Shown here: piece by piece, positions 19,921 to 34,093 of the stretch
Numbering within the stretch: the stretch's first letter is position 1
Layout: each line of letters starts with the position of its first letter
DNA from: Nilaparvata lugens
Taxonomy: Eukaryota; Arthropoda; Insecta; Hemiptera; Delphacidae
NCBI RefSeq assembly: GCF_014356525.2
Contig: NC_052518.1
Location: 12,230,201 to 12,294,200, forward strand
DNA length: 64,000 bases
Direction: 5' to 3'
The notes under the pieces: generated by a model
What the model saw: only the letters and a program-made list of their open reading frames with translations
Told to the model about the DNA's origin: nothing
The model's database searches: none
Program-made: the position numbers and the translations under genes

Positions 19921-20236
19921 TTTACTCTATATTAATTTATGCATTCCAAAATAGTTATTTTGCAAAGCAGTGACGTTATATATAATATATTTTTAGAGGG
20001 GGCCAAGGCTAATGCTAGATTAAGTAACACCTCATAATACTTTATAACAGTTTTGCTGCTCATATTCAGTGGGTAATTTGCGCTAAACGCCCTTTTTACT
20101 TTACCGTCAGGCCGTCAAAAATTCAGATTACTGTACTTTTTTTCTGTAATTACTGTACTGATTTTTCTTCATATTCATTATTTCGGGGGGGCTCTTATAT
20201 ACAACCCTGTTGCAAAGACATTAACGCAAATACCTT

Positions 20237-20355
20237 GGAATACTATACTAGACCGATAATTCAAATTTGGATAGCATTTCAATCTTATAGTTCCTATATT
20301 TTTTTTTTTATTCGTAAAGTTTTTCGTTCTCTCTCTCATTCACTCTCACTCACTC
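20237..20355 (+). repeat. Direct repeat flanking the tandem array, right copy
   Basis: Second copy of 17253-17382, about 2.98 kb downstream, with an expanded T run. It closes the array region. Confidence 0.75.
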
Positions 20356-23300
20356 CTGTTGTAATCCCTCTAATACAGTATATTTATTATAGTTATCAGG
20401 CTTTCAATGTGTATCACTAATTTTTAAAAATATATTGTAAAATTCGTTTTTTTAAGCGGAGTGTTAAGTCAAAAAATGTTCTCAATGTCTCATTTTTAAA
20501 ATAATTTCATTTGATTACATTCCATTCAGTTCCACACATTTCAAATTTATAAAAGAACAGCTGCAACACATTTCACCATTGGATAGGCAGTTTAAATAGC
20601 AACATTTCACCATTGTTCTGAAGTGAGTTCTCATGAATTTGCCAATGAATTGATAAATTTCAGTATCATCATTAACAATGTTTTTAAATGTAGTTCAGCC
20701 TACGTTGTAAATTTTGAAGATGCGAACAACTCAAAATATGGACCAGGACTCTATTTCTATTTACTAGGACTCTATTTCAGGACCAGGAAAAATTATTACT
20801 AAAGAGAAATAGACCGCTAATGAGATTTAGATCAGGTGCTGGTTTTCTGCGACGTCTTTCGTTTACTTTGACTATCTTTTATAGTGAAATTAAGCCGTTT
20901 TTCATCGTGTGTGCTGTAGAACTTCATCAAATAATAAAGTTATTCCATTCTAACCTTTCAAGGGAAGACAACAAGTGACTTATTTTGCGTTTGCTTTTCT
21001 CATGCTGACCCAAATAAGTGAATCGGCTTTGAAGATAATAGAGGAACTTTCTGAATGAAAACTGATAGAAACAGAACTCTTCAATAATATAAGAAGGGAA
21101 TAATATGGTTTGGGAAACTAATCTCAGTAAAATTTGTGCAGTATTTAAGATTGTAAAATAGACACTCAGGTTTGTAGAGATAGTGGGTTGGATTCCGTTT
21201 CTTAGTCATTAAACTTATAAATTAAATGAGCGTACATGATCTTTGAACGTAAAAAAATACTGAAAGTTTGATTTAATCGTAATTTTACTAGTTTTTTATT
21301 CAGTTCAATCCTGCTTGCCCCTAGAATTTCCTTGGTCGATTCACAGTTTGTAAATAGGTAATCTTTGTGTAAATATATAGTGTTTTAATAAAATCAAGTC
21401 AGTCTTTGAGTGAGGAAATGTATTTGAAATTAATTATTTTGGCTGATTGAAGAATGTGACATTATTAGGAATGATTCCATATTAGTAACCGTTATTTTTT
21501 GGGGATCTCTTTAAAACAAATGGGGAATTATATAATTATTATCGAATCTATGAAATACATCCATTTACATTAATGTAGAATGCACAAAGAATGTATGATT
21601 TACAGAAGTTTTCCACAATAAATAAAGAGCCGATTAATCTGGAATCTTGAACACATGACTATGCTGTCCTCGATATTATTAGTGGTAAATTTCTCAATTT
21701 TTGTTGATGAAGGTATAATCAATGTTTGATTGCTGATGAAGGTATGATTCAATGTAGTAGCCATGCAAGGAATGTGATGTTAGTGGTTATTTAATTGCTA
21801 TTAATGTTTGTTTTTCTTTCTCATTTAGCTGGTGATTTTAATGTGTGAGATTTCAAAATCGACTGTTTCCTATGTATTCTGATTTAACGCACTGAAGATA
21901 CTTTTACTATTGAAAAAGTAGATGTCGATTACCTAGCCGAACTGTAGTGTGTTTTCAGTTGAAAAAGGCGCTAGTGATTGTAAAGTTGACTCTTGTGTGT
22001 GTTTTGTTATTGTGGAAAAGAAATTAGGAGAGAAATTGGCGGAGCTTATTTCGTCAGTCGAATCTTATTTCTATGTACAGATTGTGAATCAATGGACTAC
22101 TGAAATAGCTTTAACGAATCTTCAGCCGATATCCACGTTCAGAACCAATAAATTAAGAGGCTGATTAGTTTATCCATGGAGATTTTAATTTCATGGTAAG
22201 GAACGAGAAGTAAAATGTAGCGCTTGAATTCACTCATACAACTCATATCATATAAAGTCGTAGTGCGCTACAGTCTGACAACATGTATCACAACCCTGTA
22301 TTGCAATATTAACAAGTTAAGCATGGGAGGTTAGTTCCTTTAAACTTCCATGTCTCTTCGATTTTCAGCCAATGAGGTTCTTTGCATGTAAGTTTTAGTT
22401 CATTTCTGGCACATCCCTGTCAACGTAGACATTGTGTAAAATGCAATAAAACATTTTCGTATTTTATTTTAGGTAAAATAGAGTTTGAATCCTTTGCTCC
22501 TTGTCTTGACATCCACAGAAGTACTTTCATATGACAGACACAAATACCTACAAACAGAACACCATCGACTCGCTGCATATTATTATTTCGATAGTTCATT
22601 TTTCATTATTCTCATGTGCTTTTTGCTATTGCTTTTATATTCAACCACTATTGCTGTGTTATAAGCACAGTTATCTTCTGAATATGAAGATTGTAAACTT
22701 TGAGTCCTAAAAATTAAAAAGCTTAACAAACACTGTAAATTTTAGTTTCCAAACCATTATAGCACACTGGCACTCGAATACATATTTTTGGAGAAGTATT
22801 ATCAGATTTTTGCTCCTATAGATCTTGAAACAATACTGTAACATCTTGTCTGTAACAAATTTTACCATACATTTTCCAAGTTTCTTATAAATACTTTTCA
22901 TTAACACTTGAATAACCCAGCCATAAATCAATCTCATTATTTTGGTAGACATTCTAGATTTGAGTACACCCATATACAATTATGCACAGTACTGTATTAT
23001 ATTCTCAATTTTATTATCAACTTTATACATTTACCATATGTGTTTAATGCAACAAAAAGAATGCGTTAGATGGGCAGTCATAGCGCTGACACTGATACAT
23101 TAAATAGAAATCTATCATAACTGGAACAGGGTGGATGTTATTGATATATTATAATTGCGATGTTCTGTTCAAATGACCGTTGATTAACTTGTTACTATGC
23201 TAACTCTGCATAAGGAGCAGTGGATTCATTCGTCTTGACTCCTGTCAAATATTATTTTGAATTGTGTAGGTTTTGACGTAATTAGAACACATTTGAGCTG

Positions 23301-23756
23301 TTTATCTATCTCTCTTCCCCTCATAAAAAACACCTAGATTGTTTCGATAAGTTACTCTGATGACATGCAAACGCGACACCAATCTAACCTTCATCTCCAG
23401 CATGACACTCTTCATGTGTCTCCTAGTCAGGGGCTTTGCCATACACTCGATCTTATATGAAAGATAGTTTGCATAGAAACGTGCTTTATTTGTACATTTT
23501 ACCCGCAGAAATTAAACCGAACTACTCACTTGTAGGAGAACCTTCTAACGTGTACAGTTCCAAAGGTTCAATTCATAGTGTGAATCTATTAGGTAAATGA
23601 ATGATGCATGAGTAAGTATTAGTGATCCTTTCTCCTATTATCAAACTTGAAATTGTCTCAATCTAGATGAATATCGTGTGTGGAATTTGTAAACATTCTA
23701 GCCCAACACGGTGCAAATTGCATTGTCATGAAATGATGTGTCACTGCTTTGTTCAG
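20356..23756. other. Intron I-J remainder, no recognisable feature
   Basis: AT-rich intron. The open frames at 21949-22164 and 22707-22979 show no family resemblance and lack flanking splice sites in phase. I see nothing else that can be supported. Confidence 0.6.
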
Positions 23757-23895
23757 ATGGGGAAGAGGTCACCCAGAAGAGTACACAGAGGCTATTAATC
23801 TTGGAGAGGAAAAGTTTGATCCTGAGAATGCTGATAAGAAACCTCGAGCTGGTCAAATTCTATGGATTCGTGGATTAACTCGCCTACAAACCCAG
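23757..23895 (+). CDS. PMCA: PMCA exon J (cytosolic tail, first half of calmodulin-binding domain)
   Basis: Acceptor GCTTTGTTCAG ends at 23756. One base completes the Ser codon of exon I, and 46 codons read WGRGHPEEYTEAINLGEEKF, DPENADKKPRAGQILWIRGL and TRLQTQ before the donor GTAAAT at 23896. In this family the stretch RAGQILWIRGLTRLQTQ is the first half of the calmodulin-binding and autoinhibitory helix; the Trp is its anchor residue. The exon ends in phase 0 exactly where vertebrate PMCA genes undergo alternative splicing (site C). In this window two phase-0 continuations exist: 39927 and 50940. Confidence 0.96.
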
Positions 23896-26800
23896 GTAAA
23901 TAGAATCATTCTATTTCAGTTGCCACCATTCCAACTCCCCTGATCCGACAAACAGGATATTCAAATATTTTCTTATATATATGCTTTAATTGTATTCTTC
24001 TATGACAAGCCTTACCTATGTGATTGATAATTCCCGTGATAAAAATACGAATTATAATTTTAACACTTAAATACAATCTATGAATATTGAATAGCTGCTC
24101 GAAAAACAGAACTATAATTCACACACACTAATAATTTATTCTTAGCAATTAGCTCAAACTTATTTGGTAATACTATCCCCTTTAATTTGATCTCTAAAAT
24201 ATGCAGGGATTATCACAATTCTTTCACTTGAACATTTTATTTTAGTGATATGTACAATACTAATACTCGACATCAATAATAATAATAATATAATAATAAT
24301 AATACAGATTATCAAACACTTAAACTATCTCTCTAAAAATTGAATAGATATCAACCCCCTTAAATATAAAACAGACAAATTGGGACTCAAGTGATTGAAG
24401 ATCCGATTATGAATGAGCTCCATATTTTTGGTCTTGGATTGTGTACATGAATTTTCTAATATCTTTTATAGCTGGTCGTGACTGTAAGATTCCCCAAGTG
24501 TTATAATGAGTGAAATATTGTTTTCTGACGAATATCTTTCTTCTCAGCAGTAATTGTTTTTCGATGTTAGTCCTTCCTCAGAAAACCTGCAAACATATTT
24601 GTGGGGCTAAATCAATCATTTAAACATCGTCAACAAATATTAACTATGTCTCCGGTTATAGTCTAAAATATCCTGTCAAACTTCGAAAAAAATAATTCAT
24701 TTGGCATATAATGGGATGCTTCATAAATGTTGCCTACAAAACATTTTAAAAACTCGATTTTCTTCACCATCGCATATTATTTATTTGTAATTTAGGAATA
24801 ATAGCACTTATATTTTTATTATTTTCATGATAGCGCCAATTAATAATACTACATCGTCCACTACTTCATCTAAAAAACCTATTTGGCTGGATGAATAAAA
24901 GCTAGTACAAGTATTAAAATACCAGTAAGTATCTAAACCCCGATTAAATCGATTCAAATGAAGTCTATACTTAATTTGGGAAATGTTTGAGTATTTACTT
25001 GCAGACAGCAGGCAAAATCTGGGCTTATTTTAACTTGCAATCTTACGGGTATTTCCTTGCTATGGAAGTATTTACTCACCAATTTAGAAATCTATGAAGG
25101 GTTTACTTGGATTGCTATTATTATCTTCCAAATAATCAATACAATATCCACATGAATTTCTGCGTATACTCGGTTTTCCAAACTCTACTAGTATTCACTC
25201 GTCGTACATATTTTTATTCATCTGAGCCATCAAAAAATGATCCTAAATACTAGTATGTGATACTATCGATGAGTTTGCGAAAGGTATCCGTTTACTCATG
25301 ATTAGGTTGTTTAATTTTTGAAGATTGTAAAACATTCTTAGTATAAATATGAAGCATTCCCCTGCAAGCCATCTCACATCCTGAGCTTATCAATAAAATT
25401 TATTGTATTACATTAAAATAAAATTATTTTCCTTGGCAATTTATGATGATATTACGAGTTTACAGTTCACCATTTCTATGAACCTAATTTGAACCATTTT
25501 TTATTGTTTTATTTTGTTCTCGCCATTCATAAGTATGCAAACGTCGCTGTACATGGCTAGATTTGGCACTTCCATGGTGTAAATTTCATCAATTTTAGGA
25601 ATCCAATTGATTGGCTGTTTGTTCCAAATAATAATATATAATTTTTTTAATATAATTTCATCATAGAATAAAAGGACATATGGATTCAAATAAATGAAAG
25701 TCAATTTTCCAAATAAAATTTTCTTAGGGTTGAGTAATTATTGATGTCTTCTCACAAACTGAAAAGAATCATCCATATACTGAAAAGAATTGTATACTGA
25801 AAGTATACAAAGTATACAATACTAAGTATTGTATACTGAAAAGAATCATCCATTTTAGTTTTAATATTAATTTATTCATGAATAGTATTCTGTCTGATGG
25901 TTTACAAAAATTTCAATTTACAAGTTTGTTGTTACAAATATTATCTTTTGCAAAACTTTATTACTATGAAAAATAAAACCTACTTTGAAATCCGCTTGAC
26001 TGGAAATATTACATTAATATTTCGTAATCAATTAATTATTATTTACTATATAACTAAACACATATTATGCTTAAGCTTGGGCATCAAGTTGAGCACCTGG
26101 ACATATCATAAACTTATTTATAAAATCAATAATTATGTAAGGAAATAATCAATTTTTGGTTTTAAGCTGCCATACAGTATTTGTAATAACTGCAGTCATT
26201 TCTATCAATTCATGCTCGAATGTTTATTTCCTTATTTTTCGCATAGAAGTAGAAACTTCTTGGATTTTTTACTGTCTCCAATAATTCCATGATGAACTAT
26301 GATAGATATTTTGGTCTAGCCACATTATAAAAGTACCTTCAAATTTTGAATAATTTTTTATAAATCTTACTCTCTCGAGTTTTCCAACAGACTACTCCAA
26401 CTAAAAAACTTATTACATAAGTCATTCCAGGGATGACACATTAATTTCTCATTTGTTTATCCATTCATCGAATTTACACGAATAATAACAATGATTCAAT
26501 CAGTTTTAAGTTTTATCTTTATTCAGTTTTATTTAGATTCAATAATTTTGTGGAAATTTTAGCGAAAATGGAAGTGCCAGATTTCCCCACATTTTTTCCA
26601 TGTCAACACCGTAGTCATCATAAACCATAGCACAGTGTGCTGTAAAGATCGCATTCTCATTGCTTGTTTTCGTTGCATTTCCTTATTTTTCTCATGATTA
26701 GATATCACTTATAAATAATTGCATGTACAGCATAGTCCTGTTTAAATCTTCTTATTCTTAAATCAGCAAAATTTCATCCTTAAATTGTGCACTCTTTATT

Positions 26801-29800
26801 CATTAAAAAAAAATTATAAACTTCAACAACTAAAATCTATTGTAAGCTGAAATCTTTCAGAATCAACCTAAATAACATATTTGTTTAAATCCTTGCAATT
26901 TAAACTCAATCTTTAACAGAATCGAGTTTTTGACTGTCTTTACTTCCAGTCAAACTATAAAATAATATTTTAAACGTCTATTTGTTTGGGCGATTTCTAT
27001 AAAACTTAGCAATAATACCAAAATGGTTTACATTGGGTTCAGGTTGTTATGTCCTTTAAATTAAATATCAATATATACGATTATTTTGTTGTAATATTGC
27101 ATAAATTCTGCCGCTTATCCCATGTAGTTGGAATAGTGATAAGTCTTAGGATTTCTTTAACATATGGTGAACACAATATTAGTATTGCCTACGAGTTTTC
27201 GATGGATTCAAATGAATCTATTTATCTTCAATCAGAAGACTCATCAGAGATTTCTTGATTTTGTCAATTAATTTTATACGAGGCAGTTTCTGAAAACAAT
27301 AATTTTTTCAGTAGGGGTTGTAATTCGTACTATATTAATTTGCTCTGATAACAGTGGTGATGGCTTTGTGATCAAAAGGACCAACAGTTCCACTTGTCAC
27401 TAGGTTCATTAGTATCAGTATACTCTACTCTACTAAATTCTAAAATTCTCCCCTTTTTTGATTTTCCGTTTCGATTCGATGCAGCCTGCATGTAAATGGT
27501 CTTTTAGATTTACATTCTAGTTCTTGTGTCAAAATTTTTTCGTTTCACTTTCTCTAAAATAACTATTAAATCGAATTTCAGCTACTTGCATAATCTGTCT
27601 AGTAACGTAGATGAATGTCAATGATTGAAATTACTTCTCCTCTGTAATAATTTTTATACACACTGATGCATGCATTCCGTTGTGGTTTTGCATTGGCCAG
27701 ATGTGACGATAGAAATGTTGGTTCTTTTATTCATTTCAAACTGATCCAGTCATATGTGTCTCTCATATTTCATATTTTCGGGCAGGCATAGCGATTTTGT
27801 AATAAGTGTTGAACTAAATTGGTAAAATACTTGGGAAATTTACTTTATTTGAAATCTTTGCACTTGATGTAAACACTTTTCTGTACACATTTTATTTATT
27901 CAATTTTGTCTTTTTGATAGTGCTAGGAAACGCTAGAAATAATATATTCATGATTTTACTTCGTCAATCGACACACGAGAATGCGATTTCAATGTGCAGG
28001 TTTTGAGTTCGACTACTGATAATATTATTGTCTGTATTTTTCAAACAAGGTCATCGATGTAATTCAAAATCTGTTAGGAAAGGGTCCTAGGTGTAAACAT
28101 TTTAAATGGGATTGGGTGTTTTTTTTATCAGTGTCCTGAGTTTTTACATCACTCATAGATCAACCCAAGTGAATTAATGATTGTGTGTAGTGTAGCCACA
28201 CCCTCTGCTTGACTTATCAAGAACGTTTCAGTGTCCGAGGTCACCTAACTGATGTTCATTTCCATGATTAAAAATGTGAATTCCCGTTAACTTTGGCATG
28301 TCAAAGTTAATTGGTATATATCCGATTTCCCTCTTCGATATTATTTATTATTATTATTTTGAAACCAGTGGCAGGATCAGTTAAATTCTGTTGTTAAATC
28401 TCTTAATACATTTTTTAATTTTTCAAATGAATGTGATTAATGTTGAGCCACTAATTGGATAAAGCTTCAATAAGTTTTAAGTTAACTTGTGGATACATAA
28501 ACATAAGTATTATGTTACTGTATCTCTGAAGTCTCTTACAGATTTCTCGACAATTTTTGTCTCTTGCAGAATTTTATTCGATGATTGTTCACTTTGGTTG
28601 GTCTATGAACTGAAAGTATTTCATCCCCGGTCAATAATCTGTTTCTACAGGACGATTATCTAAATTGAACCCAGTGTAAATCCTCTTAGTATAAGACTTC
28701 CTTTCTTTGCAAAATGGTTGTTGGATGGTTCAACAACTCCATGGTGGTGGTTAAATGGGTATTTTGATGGATTGGCAGCTATCTAATAACATGTAAATAT
28801 CCAACCTCTTCCGCATTTCTACTCCATCTTCGGTGCTTGAACTCTCTATTCAACTTCTAGACCACCCGATTACTGAGCTGTAACAACTTGTCATCGATAG
28901 TGCATCGAAAAATACAACTTAAACAACAAACTAAATTGTCTCTTGTTCATACAGTGCCAGTCAACAATCTTTCCTCTGAAAAAACAAACAAAATAAATTA
29001 TCTGAAATACATCCCCAAATCTGCACAGCAACTTTGAAGATAGATGTATTGCTGATGGATGATTATTGCTGATACCTATTTCGAGTTGATAGAAGATAGA
29101 GATTTCACAATATTCATCAATTAAACAATATTTAAGAAATGTTATAAAGAAAACGGCACATTGGACTATCTCTATTCCTTGCTAGGTTGATAATATTGTT
29201 AGATAAGTTTAATATTTTAATTTCCATTGAATATTTTCTATCCTTACCTACGCTATAAAACTCTTGACTGAACCTTCTTCTCTGTCCTGTCTCTGTTATG
29301 ATGGATGCTATACTTCCGTGAATATATGTTTATTTCTATTAGTCACTACTGAATATTAAGTTATGGATTGGAATGTCAATATATTCGTCTTGGAACTGTA
29401 GAATATTCTACTTCTGGTATCAAAACAACTATTCTCATTCTATCTATATTGTAATACTGTGTAGAATTAAACTCTTACAGGATCTTACTGAAACATGATG
29501 TGTTTAATTTTAATAAACGTTTAATCTTTAGACGATTTAAATTGATTATGGTAAATTGTAAAAATTCCAAAACTCTGTAATTTGTTATTCGTCTAGTTTA
29601 GGCTTCCTAAATTTACCTTTTAAAACTTAATCTTATATTTAAACTTTAATAATAGTTCATAAATAATTCTAAATCACCTACTGGTGTAAATTATCTACTT
29701 TTCAGACATAGATCAGCTAAATTCTGGAATTCAGTTTCTTGAATGTAGCATTAATTTAAAGCTGAGGCAATGATTTAAACAAATAATTTAATAATTCCAT

Positions 29801-29982
29801 AAATTCATTATGTTGACAAATATAATAAATTCATTACTTAATCCTTTCAACTTATTTTCATAACTTTCTCCCAATTTGTTTAAACGCAGGAAATTGATAT
29901 TTGTCAACCTGTAATAATTAATTTAGATATTTAATATAATAGATAATTTATTCCCCATAAATTAAATATGTCGCAAACAATC

Positions 29983-30451
29983 AAGAGGTTGCTAAGATGG
30001 CCGCAAGAAATACTGTTTTGCAAGTGCCCTATTGATGTCAATTCTTATCGACAACTATGATTTTGTAATATTCAACAGATAAAACGAGAAAAGATCCAAC
30101 TTGAAATGACTCATGTCAGTAATAATACATGAATACGTGTTTAAATTACAAGAATGATCTGTAAGAGATGTAACTGTAGGTGAACTGAATTGAAACTGAT
30201 GTATAGCAGTAGTATCTGGAAGGCACTAACATACCGTACATCGGATGAGGATCCTAGAGATACGATACGATAAGATGCTAGTGCTATACGATACGCGTCA
30301 CAACATGCGACATACTCTACCTGTTCCAGATTCGACACTGATCAGTGCAAACGTTTTGAAAGCAAATTTCTAGTGCGATCGCGTTAGAAAATTTCTGATC
30401 GCTCTAGTGGAACCGCCTCATAGGCTTAGCGAATCTTTGTAACCTCTTGAT
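29983..30451. mobile_element. DNA element with CAAGAGGTT termini
   Basis: Left end CAAGAGGTTGCTAAGATGG and right end the complement of CAAGAGGTTACAAAGATTCG. The inner part is richer in GC (GCGATCGCG, GATACGATACG repeats near 30262-30295) than the surrounding intron. About 470 bp, without coding capacity. Superfamily not determined. Confidence 0.55.
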
Positions 30452-33400
30452 CAATTGCTTCTAATAATAAGAATTGAAATAATTTTATGAATGAAACTTT
30501 CGCATTTCAGGAAATGTTGGAATTAGCGTGATTAATTTCCCTTCCTAAAACTAAAAACTAAACAATCCGTTCTTAAAATCATTCAATTCTCAATTCCAAT
30601 GTTTCCTTTTTTAGAGTTGTGAATATTCACATAAATATTCTTAGTTCGTGTAAAATGTGTAAAATTTTAAATAATTTATTTTCGGTTTGAGTTAGACGTG
30701 ACTAATTAATAAGTTTAGTTGTAAATTTTCAGAAAACAAGGTGAAAACTCACTGAATACATAAATAATTGTATTATAATAATATTTTTTATAAATAGTCT
30801 TATATCTTAGAATAAATCAATTATTCCTAATAATAAATCAACTATATAATGTTAAAGAATTTAATGTGTGCTACGAATAGATAATAGATAAATTTCTAAT
30901 AAATGTAGGTGTTTAAAAGAAGCATCTTAAAAAAATCGTTAAATTAGTTTCTTATAGAATTAATTAAATCCCATGCTTCAATTCTAAAAATTACTGGTTT
31001 TTAATGATTAAGATGTTCCTATTTAAATTTGTTTCGTCAGGGAAAAGTCTCACATTTTTGTGTTCACAAATAAGTGAGAAATTAATTGAAATTAATAGCT
31101 TCAGTTAGTGCTCTCAATTTCATGATCTTCAAATGTTATCTCTCAACATATTAATAAAGTATGTAATATCCAGTCCAATAAACAAGTAAATAACCGTTAA
31201 TTCTTATAAGTGAATTTTCCGTTGTATTAAATTAATCCTAAAGTCACTTCGGTGATATATATATAATAATAATTTGTTATTGATAACATAAACTATTAGT
31301 TTATTCCCAAATAAGAAACGTCCCATAAGTTTGAACTATGTTAATTTATCATTCCAGCAGAGTTTTCCAAAATAGGAACGAGTAATTAAAAAACTTAAAC
31401 TTATACAATTTTGTATAAAAATAAATCGAATTAAAATAAAACTCTAACCGGTATGTAAGAAATTTATATACTATAAAACCTGTGCTATTGCTTCCCTTTA
31501 TTTAAAATGGTCACTAAAATAATCATGATAAATAGTAGTAAATAGTTGTTATTAACATAAAATGCATCCAATAATCTATTGTTCAATTGCTCAGTGCATT
31601 TAATATGAACCAGGAAACATAATCAGAAGTTGTGATAATAATTCGTTTGAACAATAATAGCCTAATTCTAAACCAAAGAATGACGAACATAAATAAAATA
31701 AAAACTTTTTGTAAAAACAGGGATTTTATAAAAGTGTTATCAATCCAGTCAATTTTTATCTTTAATAGATAAATTTTCTTGAAGAAAGATATTAAAATTT
31801 TCACTTGAAAAAATCTCCAGTCGCAAGAAAATCTTGAGAAATCGCCTAATTTGAAATAGAAGTTAGTTGATTTTCCAAGTAATAAAATTGTTATTTTTGC
31901 CGATTCATCAGTTGATGGATTTAAATAGTTTATACAATAGGTGATCAATAATTTACCCAGACTTTATATTTAAATATAATTAACTGTGGTGGAATTTGTT
32001 ACAGGAAAAAGTTTCATTGCAATGTTTTTTTTTTATAAAAATAAGTAAACTTTGTATTCAATCCTCGAAAGTGTTATTTATTGAATATAATATCATGTTT
32101 TCACATTATTGTTATATTTTTAATAAAATTTTCGGTAATAAAATACATCTACAGCAGCTAAAAATTAGTACATATTTAAATAACTTATGCCTTTTCTGTA
32201 ACGAATGGTTATTGTAGCAAGCGTCCCTTCTATAATAGTATACATATCAATCACATTTTCCATGGATCATCCTTATAGTGTTGAATTATCCAAAATTAAT
32301 TTGATAGAAAAGTTGTTTGAAATAATATTTTTATTATAAATTCTCCTAGTTGGTATTAAGATGTCGAATTTATTTATAAATTTAATTGTTCTCCCAAATA
32401 TTACTCATATCATTCATCATAAAGCTATGAGCCTGGTTTATTGTAACAAAATTCACCCCATTATAATATAAACTCATATACTTGATAAACTAAATATTTT
32501 AAGATAAACTATTATAATATATTATGTGAGCTTTAATATAATCCAACCCATAATGGATGTATTTCCACCTATTTAATAAATAATGTTGAGACCTCAAACA
32601 AAATCTACCCTATATATTTCATCAGTCGTATAAACCTTAAATTCTATTAGTCGATATTGTATTCGATGTGACAATCTCCGAAAGGATGAATGATGTGTAT
32701 GCACCTTGAGGATATTATTGTTAACGAAAATTGTAATATGTCTTGCACTGTGTGTACTGAATAGTTGATGAATGTTAATGTTGCATATTGCCTCGAGAGT
32801 GTGGCTGTATATTTCAGTTATCAAAAAACGTCTTCAAATCATCGCCGTTTCCGGGAAGATAACAACGATTTTCATAGATGAAGGTTATAAAATGCACTGT
32901 TTCTTTACAATGCTTCCCCTCTAATCCTAATCTTTTATTCCTCGGCTCTCTAGGAAATCGGAATCTGTCTTTAGTCATTTTTCCTGTGCTGACAACTCAA
33001 GGAAAAAGAAAATCTATGTTCGGATCTAACTTATATTTTAACTGATAACCCTAGCTTGCACTGCTTTGTAGTTGAATGCTTTCATCTCTCCATATCTTAT
33101 TTGCCTGACTATCTAAGCGATCTGATCACCAGCAAATTTATGCTATCTTCAAGTTGGAAATAAAGAGCTTGAAAAAATGAAGTTGTAATGAGAGTTTGAG
33201 AATTAAAACGACAAATTAAATTAACGGAAGATTAAGGTCTAGCTCTCAAATCCTCATCAAACAAAAATACTTTTATTCTCAACTATTTCTAAAAATTAGC
33301 TCTATCTATACGTGTATTCTGGTTATTATTTGATCTATATTATTCTTTCATGCAAATTGTATAACAAAATTAAAGACCTTAACAAAAATGACAATTTAAT

Positions 33401-33925
33401 AGAACATTGAATCTGAACAAAATGTATAAAAGTTGCACTACATATGGAGTCAAATCAAAAAATAACCATTAAATTTAAGAGTTTTTTGGGATTAGAGTTT
33501 CTGGCTGATATTGAACTGTCCATTCGAAATTCATTGTACCTTTCAATGGTATTCACCATGAATTAGATGAGTTTGAAACAAACCTTGTATAATCATGAAA
33601 AACCATGAGTTTACCTTATAGAGTAGACGATGAGTCTCGAACTACATAATAGAGCTATGACAGCTACTTCAAAGCTGAGATTACTGTATAGAAAACACTG
33701 GGCTCTACAAACTACCATAAATAATATTGATTTATGTATTTTAGAATTGACACCTTCACTATATAATCAAATTGTAAAAAAAGGTAATAATCAACTAGGT
33801 CATATCAACGGGCTACTTATATTAAAATAACAAATTACTGTTTTTCCAGTAGTAAGGTACGATACCTTGATGTTATCATGTACGGGTACTGCCAATAATT
33901 GAATGGATTGCATTTATTTTATAAC

Positions 33926-34093
33926 TTTAGCCAGTTACACACATCGATTTTTCGACGTTCCATTATTTGCCGTCTTATGAATTGAACGGAACGTGACAAA
34001 CATAATCTGTTTGCCTTCATCTGTTAATCTAATAGATTTTGTAAGTACGGCAAAAACTTGTACGTCCAAAACTCGATGTGTGTGTAACTAACC
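33926..34093. mobile_element. MITE with AGCCAGTTACACACATCGAT ends, copy 1
   Basis: Left end TAGCCAGTTACACACATCG and a right end complementary to GTTAGTTACACACACATCG. The inner TTTTTCGACGTTCC pairs with its diverged complement. A second family member is at 53362-53481. Confidence 0.65.
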
